64,000 bases of DNA from Pseudozyma flocculosa PF-1. Its lineage: Eukaryota > Basidiomycota > Ustilaginomycetes > Ustilaginales > Ustilaginaceae. The DNA lies in assembly GCF_000417875.1 (NCBI RefSeq), contig NW_006920877.1, positions 738,532-802,531 of the forward strand. The letters are read 5' to 3'. Positions 55,253-64,000 of the stretch are shown piece by piece. The notes under the pieces are model-generated. The model was given only the letters and a program-made list of their open reading frames with translations. It was not told where the DNA came from and did no database searches. Position 1 is the stretch's first letter. Each line of letters begins with the position of its first letter. The translations under genes and the position numbers were made by a program.

Positions 55253-58200
55253 CTAGGACGAGGGGACCGTAGAAAGACGACTGCGCACCCGCTCCCGCTC
55301 CCTCTCTCTCGGTCGATCCGATAATCCACTTATCCTCCTTGCTGCCGCCGCCGAGCCAGTCGATCCGGCCGGGCCGCTGTGAAGCGTCGTCGTCGAAGAA
55401 GAAGAAGAAGGAGCAGCGGTGGTGGTGGTGGTGGTCGAGGCGATGCCGCTGCCGCTGCCGCTGCCGCTGGGCGGCTTGAGCGGTGCGACAGTGATGCCCG
55501 CCAACAGGCTCGATCGCGGTCGACGCAGGGCGGCAGTGGCAGGCTGCGATGCGGTCGTCCCGTGCGCGTGCGCGTGTCGCAATGGCCCGCTGGCGAGGGT
55601 GTGCGTATGGGCGGTTCGTCGTGCCTCTGTCGGCTTGAGAGGCCCACCGCCCGCACTCTGCAACGTCGTCGATTGATGCTGGTTGACCAGGTCGGATGCG
55701 AGCGGGTTCGACGCCGTCGTCGCCGCCATCATCGACGGAATCGACGACGAAGAGACGACGTGCGACAGCCGCCGTGTGCGCGTGGCGGCAGATGGTTGCA
55801 GTGCGTTGGAAGTCGGTCGTGGCGCGGTGCGAACATTTTCCTTGTCCGTTGCGCTTGCAGAGGAGGTTGCCACATTCGATGAGATTGCCGCAGGACGGGC
55901 CGGGGGCAGAGCTTGCCCTGATGCCGCGGTCCTTGCTGCCCTCGCTGCAGTAGCTGGAGACGGAGGTGCGGGCGCCGGCCGCACGGCCACGGGTGGAGCC
56001 TCTATCCGGCTCAAGGATGTCATCGATGCGTCTTCTTCGATGATGGACGATGCCGACGGCAGCGAAGGGATCATGGCTGCCGACGTCGCAGCTATGCCGT
56101 CGCCCTCGGCTGCCGCCGCTGCAGCCGCTGCTGCACCCTCGCCCGCAGCCTGCACCGCAGCGGCCCGGGTGGCCTTCATCAGCAGGCTCAGCTTGGCCGG
56201 CTGGTGGGCAGCGCCAGCGGCCCCCGTCCCCGTTGTCGGCCGCGTCAGCACCTTTTCCGGCAGCCGGCTGATGCGTTTGATAAAGGGTGACGGACGATCT
56301 TCTTCGTCATACTGCATCCAGTTGGGATCTTCAGGCAGGGTGAGGGTGGTGGCGACGGTGGCGCGCCGCCTCGGGCTGGCGTGCGCTGGCGCCGACGATG
56401 TCGATGTCGATGTCGACGACGAAGATGACGAGGCCGAGGACGAGGGCGCGGCGGTGGTCGCCGACCTCTGCGTGGGCAGTGCAGCGGCCGCGGATGCCGA
56501 GGCCGATGCGGATGCTGTCGAGCGGGCGGCGATGGCGTCAAGCATTCGCTGCTCCTCTCTTGCGGCGTGAAGTTCCGCCTCGGCTGCGTCGCTTGCCTCT
56601 CTCCTGGACAGTCGAGGGCGGGAGGCGCGGGGCCGGAGCGGCCCGTGATGGCGATCGAGACCGTCATCGATGCCGGCGTCGATGGATCCTTGGCCTTGCC
56701 GGTCCGCGTCCGCGGCCGCGTCCTCGTCGACGAGCTCGGTGGCGATGGTCTGCCGTCTCGAGGCGCGAGCTCGGCTCTGGCGCTGCTGATGGGCTGCGGA
56801 TGATGGCTCCAGCGACGTTGCCGGGGCAGTGGCGGCGGCTGCCGACGATGAAGGGGCCTTGGTTGGTGACTGCCATTTATCGTCACGGCCTTCCTGATCG
56901 ATCCACTCGTCGCTACCTTGGCTTTGGCTGTTGACCCTTGCCCTTGACGATGTCCTTTGCCGAGGTGATGATGCCGCTGCCGTCTCGTAGCTCCGGCCCT
57001 GGCTCCGGCTCTGGCCCTGCTCCTGGTCGTCTGCCTGCAGCGACTCTCGCTCCGGCTCCTGAACAACGACCACCTGCTGGTGCGCCGTGCGAGGCGTGCC
57101 GAGGCCCGTGGCGCCGGCAGCCAGCCTCTCGCGGATGCTGAGCATGCTGACGTCTCCGTCGAGCGAGAGACGCGCCTTGCCGCCGGATGCCGTCCGTCTC
57201 GCGGTCGGGCGGGCGGGGTTGCGAGCGGCCGAAGCGGCAACCGGAGGCCTCGTCCCGACCGACGAGAGGTTGCCCGTGAGGCTGTCGGCGCGAGGCAGTG
57301 CTGCCGCCTTGCGCCCCATGGGCAGCTCGGAATGCCGTGCCTGACGCCGTAAGGAGGGAGCTGCTGCTGTTGCCGTCGCCATCGAAGCGCCCTCGTGGCC
57401 ATCACTTGCTGCCATCCGTCGCAGCTGCGCCTCGAGCTTGGCCACCCGGCTCGCCAGGGCCTGGTTGTCCTCGAGCGCCTTGCCCTTTTCTCCTGCATAC
57501 CACTTGTCCCACTCGTCGGAGCACATCTGGCGCTGGGCGTCGACGCTGCGCTCCTTGCGCGAGACGACCTCCTCGGCCTGGCGGACGTGCAGCTCACGTT
57601 CCTCGAGCTCGGCTAGCCGAGCCTCGTAGTCGGCCATCCTCGATTGCAGGTCACGCTGGAGCGGCGAGGCGAGCCCCTGCCTCTGGGCCGCGGCGAGCGC
57701 CTCTTCGCGCTCGAGGAGCTCGTCTTCGCGCGCCTCAACCTCCTTCCAGCGCGCCTCGAGCGTCTTGATCTGGTCGTCGAGGTAGAGGACCTTGCAGGCG
57801 GTGCGGACGTTGGCGACGCTAAGCAGGCGGCGCGTTGTGGGGCGGCGCTTGGGGGTCCTGGGTGAGGAGAGCGGCAACGACATCGTCGAGATCCTCGCTG
57901 TAGCCGTGGCGGGTGACGCTGGGGACGCGGCCGCTGCGGATCTTGAGGTTGAGCTCGCGAACGTTGGCGGCGTCAAAGGGCGGGGAAAAGGTGCACAGCT
58001 CGTAGATCATGCAGCCGAGCGCCCAGATGTCGGAGCTGGCGTCGTAGCACCGGCCGTCGATGACCTCGGGGCTCATGTAGTAGGGCGTGCCGACAAAGGT
58101 CTGGGCGAAGCCCGAAGCGGGCGTCTGCTTGCTGAGTCCAAAGTCGCCGAGCTTGAGGCGCCCGTCGCCGTCGAGAAAGACGTTTTCGGGCTTGAGGTCG

Positions 58201-58840
58201 CGGTGGAGGATGGCGCGGGCGTGGTTGTGGTCAACGACGACGGAGCCCCACTCGCTGGTGGTGTCGGTGGCGACCGAGGCCACGGTGAAGTCGCCGTGGT
58301 AGTGGCAAGCGTCGAGGGCGACGACGAGCTGGGCGACATAGGACCAGATGGTCTCCTCGGGGATGCGCGTGTTGGAGCGCTTGTGGCGGTTGATGACCTT
58401 GAGCAGGTCCCCGCCGGAGCAGTATTCCATGACAATGTACAGGATGCTGGGCGCGGTGGAAGCGGTTCGGGATTTAGAGAGGGGCAGAGAGAAAGAGGCG
58501 CGGCCGTCTGTGGATCAGCAACGGCGAGGGAGGGGAGCAGAGGCGAGCCAATGCGGGCCAGCACTCACCCATTTTCGGTGTCGACGCTGCGCTCCTCGTA
58601 CTGGACAATGTTTTCGTGCTTGAGCTGGCGGAGGATGTTTACCTCTGCGACGATCTGCTTCTTGTCGTTGTCGCTCATGCGCTCGAACTTGAGCTCCTTG
58701 CGGGCAAAGAGGCGGCCGTCGATCTTGCGGCGGACCTGTCGGATGATGCCAAAGGATCCGTTGCCGATGACGTCGAGGGCGTCGTAGGCGTCTGGACCGG
58801 CCGCGGCCACGGAGGCGGCAAGCGGATCGCGGGCAGCCAT
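55253..58840 (-). CDS. KIN3: NIMA-related kinase (Kin3/NEK2 type), apparent frameshift
   Basis: Exon 1 is 58840-58569. After a 122-nt intron, exon 2 runs 58446-55253. The kinase domain shows GNGSFG (26-31), ARKE with Lys48, MEYCSGGDLLKV, HRDLKPENVF (Asp174), DFGLS, GTPYYMSPE and DIWALGC. A short NEK-type insert lies before HRD. The reading frame breaks inside the domain end: frame 1 reads LTQDP then stops 13 codons on, while the frame one base away continues PKRRPTTRRLLSV into a long coiled coil (KTLEARWKEVEAREDELLER...) and a Ser/Ala-rich tail. The break coincides with a five-G run at 57851-57855; with one base fewer the total is 1154 aa. Kin3/NIMA kinases act in mitotic entry, spindle and septum control. 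A sequencing error is likelier than a true pseudogene because the downstream part stays conserved in style. Confidence 0.85.
57851..57855. other. Frameshift site in the NEK kinase gene
   Basis: The plus strand has GGGGG (CCCCC in the gene) where a QDPKRRPT kinase subdomain XI sequence needs one C fewer. Upstream and downstream frames differ by exactly one base. No intron with usable splice sites bridges the point. Confidence 0.8.
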
Positions 58841-59167
58841 TGCGGTAGTGCGTGTGCTGCGCTGCGGGCGTGGCGTGCCGGGGAGCTGCGGACGGTGAGT
58901 CGTGTGGCGGCAGGGTCAGTGGACGGCTGTATGGGTGGACGAGGAGAGGCAGAGGGATTGATGCAGGCAGTCTAGACGGAGGCGCTGGTGACGGGGGCCG
59001 AGGCGAGGATGGCCGAGAGCATAGCGGGGGTCATGCAGAGGGTGGTGAGGGATGGCGTCTAGGAGGCGAGGCGGAGCGATTCGAGACGCAGCGCAGCGAC
59101 GAGGGCCGAGGGTCGAGACGAGGAGCGAGATTGAGCAGAGGGATGGCGAGATGGTCTGGCGCTTGAG

Positions 59168-59234
59168 GATGGCGATGGCGATGGCGATGGCGATGGCGAT
59201 GGCGATGGCGATGGCGATGGCGATGGCGATGGCG
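59168..59234 (+). repeat. (GATGGC)n minisatellite, eleven units
   Basis: An almost perfect hexanucleotide array. All three frames are open on both strands (DG, MA, WR type dipeptides), which creates false ORFs around it. It lies about 330 nt upstream of the kinase start. Confidence 0.95.
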
Positions 59235-60269
59235 GTTGGATGGAGGTCGAGGGACGGGTGGAAGGAGTGTGGGCGGGCGTCGTTGCAGGAAGGCAGGCGG
59301 CCGTCTTTGGTCCATCGAGCATCCATGCCTGCTTGCCTGCCTGTCCAAACAGGCCAGGCCGGCCAACTCCACTTTGGCAGGTGCAGCCCTTTGCCGGCTT
59401 CTGAGCAACACATCAACACCAGGCTATAGGGCCTCTGGCGCGCTCGCCCGCCTCAATCCCCTCGGAGCCGACAACTTTTTCGCGACGGGCCCACGTGAAG
59501 CCAGCCAGCGACACCCGCGGAGCCGAGTCCCGCTGTTGACGGGCAGCGCAGCGTGCCCCGGCCTGGCAGGCTGCCTGCCTGCCCCTCTACTCGCTGGCCC
59601 GGCTTGGCCTCCACACTGCTCCCTGCCCCCGGCAGCCGCCCCGCTCTGCCCGCCGGCCTGACTGGCCTAGCCTGACAACGCCCCGCGGCTTGGGCGCCGT
59701 GCTCCGTTGCTGGCCTGCCTCTCGGACCTCGCCATGTCGTCGAGCCGTGGCATGTCGGAGGTAGGGTGAGGGGGCTCGACTTGGTATCGCTTTGTTGACA
59801 GATCGAGGGGCTTGGGACAGGCAGCCTAGCAAAGCTCAGGGGGCCGACGGGCGGCCCACGACGAGGGGCGTCGAGGAAGGGCCGGGCCCCCTGCATCCCC
59901 ATCCGCCTTGGGCCCACCGACCATCCGACTGACCGACGACATCCCCCTTTGTTGACCTCTGCAAGGCGAGGCTAAGAGGGCGGGAGAAGAGGCTAGGATC
60001 TGAATGCATCGTTCGGGACTCGACCCTCTTACGGAAGCCCCTCCGATGGAGGCATGGAGGCATCCATGGTGGTGGACCCGCCGACGGTCGAGCAAGCAAG
60101 CCAGGGAGAAGGGGTCGGTGTTGGTCTCGGTGGCCAGCCCCCGGAGCCAGCAAGCCAGCCAGCCAGCCAGCCAGCCAGCCGCGCGGGCCACGGCAGCGCA
60201 GCTCACCGACCCCCCAAAATCCAAAAGCGCTAGGCGGCGGGCACAGCGGGCGGGCCGCCCGAGCCAGCC

Positions 60270-60275
60270 AGCAGC

Positions 60276-60305
<30 letters not shown>
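60270..60305. repeat. (GGCA)n microsatellite
   Basis: About nine CAGG/GGCA units, directly following a GCCAGCCAGC stretch. Confidence 0.85.
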
Positions 60306-60306
<1 letters not shown>

Positions 60307-60977
60307 ACCAACACCGCCGGCCAAACCGGCCAGCTGGTGTGCGAGGCCTGGCCAGTCGCCTGCCATGGCGCCACTTCCCGGGCCTCGTCAGAGTAGTAGT
60401 GTGTTGGTCGCTCACCTGGCTCATCTCTCGCCCCTAAGTCTCATCTTCGTCTCGTCCATCACCTCGACGCACCACTCTGATGGCATCGTGACGCTTCCCC
60501 TCGCGATACCACGACTGCCTCGAGCTTGGCCCCGTTCACGACGTACGACCTTCTGATACGACACCCGCAATCCGCCAAGGACCATCACGCCACCACTCTC
60601 CCGCCCCTCGCTCTCCGGGGCCATCGCAACCGCTCCTTTCGTTTGTGTGACGACGCTCGACGACCCAGACCCATCGGAACCTGCCCCAGACCATCGAGGT
60701 CGCCCCCTTTCTCTTTCTCCGACACATCACACCGGGACGGGCCGCGCGACCAGCTCACGGGAGCCTGCCTGGACCGCTTCGGCACAACCGGTAACGAGCG
60801 GCCGACCGACCGATCTTTCGAGCACCGCCCCATTACGCGCGACTCCACTCGCACGACGAGTGAGGCATAGATAGCCCACGCCCGGCCATCCGGCCACCAC
60901 CAGGTCACAGCCACCCCTCCTCCCGCCGTTGCCGTCGCCGTCGCCGTGGCCTCCGCAGCCGCAGCCGCCGTCTCGCC

Positions 60978-63900
60978 ATGACGACCGAAGAGCTGCGTCC
61001 CGTCATTCCGCGCACCGAGTCGCACCAGAGCCTCGCAAACAACCCCGCCACCTCGCGACCTCCTCCGCCCCGAAACCGCAACCGCGCCTCGCAGCTCCGC
61101 AACGCCAGTAACGGGCCCCGCTCCGGCTCCAGCTCCAACCTCTCTGGCCCCGCATCTCCAGCAGCAACCTCGCCAGACAAGGACGTCTACCAGGACGACC
61201 CGGACCAAGCCGCCCACGCCCATGACGGCGACGATCGCGACGACGACGGCAACGGCGTCAAAGGCGGCAGGTACGGCGCCCTGGGCCTCGCCCACGACCA
61301 TGCCGCCGTGCCCTCTGCCATCCGCACATCGTCGTCCGGCTCGGCGAGGAGCTACAACTCCAGGCTCGATGCCGGCTACGACGCGGACGAAATCCCCAGG
61401 GACGAGATCGAGCATGCTCTCCGCGGCCTCTCGAGGGACGACCTGGTCGTGGCCCTCGGACGTGCAAAAGTGCAGATGGACGAGGTGAGTGGCGTCGCCG
61501 CCGTGGAACGTCGAATCCCGAGGCCACCTCGCTGAACCCGCTCGTCTTTCCGTCCCGCAGATCGATGCCAAGCTCGACGCCCAGATCCTGGCCAGCGAGG
61601 AGCTCCAGGCCTCGTCCAACTCGCTCCTCTCGCAGCTCAACCTGGCCGAGGCCGAAAACGACTCGCTCAACGCCGTCATCCGCCAGCGCGAGGAGCGCAT
61701 CGACGACCTCATGGCCGACCAGGACCGCATGGAGAGCGAGCTCTACTCGCGCCTCCAGGTCATCGAGAGCCTCCGCAAGCAACTCAACGAGAGCGAAAAG
61801 CGGCGCAACGACGCCGAGAGGCGCTACGGAGACCAGGTGGGTGGCCCTCGACCGCGCTCGCGCCCGCACCCGTTGCCGTGCCCGCTCAGCGCCCCAGTGC
61901 CGCATCTGACCTGTGCCCCATTGTCGTTCTACTCTCTCCTCGCCTGTCTGTCTCTGCTGGTCTGCCCCTCCTGCCTACGACCGCTCAGACCTCGACCATG
62001 GACAAGGAGCGACAGTACTACGCCGACACCGAGCAGCTTCTCAAGTCGCAGAAGGCCACCCAGGCGGCGTCGTACGAGAAGCTGCTCAGCCAGAACCACG
62101 AGCTCCACAAGGAACACGAGCGGCTCTCGGCCAAACTAGCGCAGCTGCGGGCCCAAGGCGCGTTCGGCGGCCAGGGCGACGAGTCCGACGGCGACGGCGC
62201 CGAAGACGGCGACGGCGACGGAAAGGGCGGCGGCGATGATGGCCAGGCCGACGATGTGGACGGCAGCGAAGACGGTGCGGACGGCGCGCAGCCACGGCGG
62301 CCACGGGTGGCGGGCCGCAGCGTGTCGGGCTCCAAGCGCCACGCCGCCCGCACGCTGGCCGAGGAGAAGGAATACGCCACGCTCAAGGAGGAGCTGGCCA
62401 CCATCCAGCGCTCGCACACCTCGCTCACCGAGGCCATCGCCACGCTCCAGACGGAGCTGCGCGACGTCAAGGGCGAGAACGCCACGTTGCGCGACCAGAA
62501 CGAGACCTTCATCGACATCCTCCAGGAGAAGACCTTCAGCGGCGCGCTACTGAGCGAGAGCGCCATGATCAGCGCCGGGCTGGGTCGGCAGCGTCTGCGC
62601 GGCGCTTCGGGTCTCATGGGGCCCTACGAGAGCGACGAGGACGAGGACGACGAGGACGACGAGGATGCCGACGGAGGCGGTGCAGACACCACCGGCGACA
62701 CCTCTGTCGACGACGAGGTCGATGAGCAGCAGGACGACTACGACGATGTCGATGATGTGCCCGACACGCCCCGAGCGCCCACTCGCAAGGCTGCCGCAGC
62801 GAGCGCACAGGACAGCGCCGGCAAGACCGCGGGCCGCAAGGTGCCACGCCGCAGGAAGCAGTCGACCAGCCTCCTGGCGCCTCATCCGACCGACCTGGCC
62901 AGCGAGCTCGGGCAGAGCGGCAGCCCGCAAGCTTCCGGGGCCGCGGGCGCCGTCCAGGCTCCGATGAGTCCCGAGGAAAAGAAGAAGCGGCAGGAGAGGC
63001 GCAACGAGAGGCACGGCGCCGTCTCGGACAATGTCGAAGGTGAGTTGGGCGCCCGTCGCTGCCCGGGCACGTTTGGCCAGACCACCGCACAAGGGCATCG
63101 ACTGACCTGCTGCTGTGCTGCGACGACTGGCCCTGCAGAGCTGCAAAAGGAGGTGCGCGAGCTGCGCGAGGCCAACCAGGCCCTGACGCTCTACATCGCC
63201 AAGATCATCGACCGCATCATCGCGCGCGAGGGCTACGAAAACATCCTCGCCGTCGACGGCAAGGGCACCGTCCGCGGCGGCGGCGCGAGGCGCAAGCAGT
63301 CGAGGACCAACCTGCGGTCGAGCCCCTACGACACCTTCGACAACCCCAACCAGACCAAGCGGTCGGTGTCGAATGCCAGCGCCGCCAGCGCTGCCAGTGC
63401 TGCCACCACCAGCAGCAGCGGCAGTGGCGTAGGCGGCGGCCTCTTCCGCTTCGGCGGCGGCGGCGGCGGAGGAGGCGATGCGGCGGCGGCCAAGTCGGGC
63501 AAGCCAGTGCCGCCAAAGCCCAAGCGCGGCAGCTCGATCGACTGGCGCAGCCTGCCGTTCCTCGGTGGAGGCAGCAGCAACGCCGCCCCTGAGCCCAACC
63601 CCAACCTCCGGCCGCTCACCCTGGCTTCGACCAGCCCGTTGATCGGCGGGCCCTCGAACAGCGGCGGCGGCACCGCATCGACGCCTACGTCGGCGGCGCG
63701 CAAGCTGCGGACCAGCGAGGAGGTCGAGGACGAGGCCGATGTGGCCGAGCGCGAGCGGATCCGAAGCGAGCTGCTGAAGCGGGGCATCCAGCCGCCGTCC
63801 AACCAGCTGGTGCAGAGCCCCAACAGCCCGTCGACCGCAACCATGGGCGGTGGCGGCGGCGGCTCGAGCGGAGGCGGGTTCGCCGCCTTCTTCAGCCGGG

Positions 63901-64000
63901 TCGTGACCGGAGGCAGCGGTGGTGGTGCTGCTGCTGCCGGTAGCGCGGCTAACGCGGTCGACGCGAGCCAGGGCACGCCGGACCGCTCCGACGCGCTGAG
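60978..64000 (+). CDS. Coiled-coil protein of fungal type, 3' end beyond window
   Basis: Exons 60978-61484, 61561-61836, 61989-63039 and 63139-64000 (open at the window edge) give at least 898 codons. Introns are 76, 152 and 99 nt. The N-terminus is disordered (Ser/Pro/Arg-rich), with IPRDEIEHALRGLSRDDLVV at about 138-157. Long coiled coils follow (LLSQLNLAEAENDSLNAVI, ESLRKQLNESEKRRNDAERR, LKEELATIQRSHTSLTEAIA), separated by an Asp/Gly insert. After an acidic DEDEDDEDDEDADG stretch and a basic RKVPRRRKQS patch comes ELREANQALTLYIAKIIDRI, a segment I associate with conserved fungal coiled-coil proteins of unknown function. A Gly-rich tail runs to the end. Cytoskeletal or septal scaffolding would suit the architecture, but that is inference. 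Confidence 0.8.

Larger units (their letters stand above)
58841..60977. promoter_or_regulatory. 2.1-kb divergent region between NEK kinase and coiled-coil gene
   Basis: No gene was recognised. It contains the (GATGGC)n array at 59168-59234, GCCAGCCAGCCAGCC at about 60150-60180, (GGCA)n at 60270-60305 and pyrimidine-rich DNA before 60978 that probably includes the 5' UTR of the next gene. Minus-strand and plus-strand frames are low complexity. Confidence 0.45.

Overview
The window is fungal nuclear DNA, most likely from a GC-rich basidiomycete of the smut lineage (Ustilaginomycotina or a near relative). The evidence is eukaryotic housekeeping genes with short spliceosomal introns (76 to 170 nt, mostly GTGAGT donors and YAG acceptors), fungal families (Srb8/Med12, Utp13, Tms1/SERINC, Chd1, a Kin3/NIMA-type kinase), GC-rich codon use with long antisense shadow ORFs, and secreted fungal enzymes. 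The species placement is inference. No rRNA, tRNA, CRISPR array or bacterial-style operon was seen. One 29-base run of N lies inside CHD1.

Layout. 0.3-3.8 kb: a Bmt5-type rRNA methyltransferase (+) convergent with a five-exon SERINC/Tms1 membrane protein (-). 3.8-12.3 kb: a gene-poor island of hairpin-forming repeats, with modules in direct and inverted order and an LTR-like inverted pair. 12.4-14.4 kb: a secreted-type carboxylesterase (-). 15.7-19.2 kb: cytosolic leucyl-tRNA synthetase (-), divergent from Mediator subunit Med12/Srb8 (20.3-26.8 kb, +). 27.2-29.5 kb: an M14 zinc carboxypeptidase (-), divergent from Utp13 (30.1-33.8 kb, +). 35.6-36.7 kb: a secreted GH43-type glycosidase (+). 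37.8-39.0 kb: ARPC4 of the Arp2/3 complex in seven exons (-). 42.9-48.3 kb: the remodeller Chd1 (+). 49.2-55.1 kb: two divergently transcribed unrecognised multi-exon genes. 55.3-58.8 kb: a NIMA-related kinase (-) with an apparent one-base frameshift. 61.0 kb to the end: a conserved-looking coiled-coil protein (+) cut by the window edge.

The genes are not a pathway cluster. They cover ribosome biogenesis and translation (Bmt5, Utp13, LeuRS), transcription and chromatin (Med12, Chd1), cytoskeleton and cell cycle (ARPC4, NEK kinase), membranes (SERINC) and secreted hydrolases (carboxylesterase, carboxypeptidase, GH43). Splice sites were chosen by hand so that reading phase, intron boundary motifs and family conservation agree. 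Every intron-containing complete model totals a multiple of three except the kinase, which is off by exactly one base.

The most unusual part is the 4.2-12.3 kb repeat island. At least three modules recur there in both orientations. They carry near-perfect palindromes of about 30-50 nt and many small CCGTAGG/CCTACGG and CTACGAT/ATCGTAG stem-loops.
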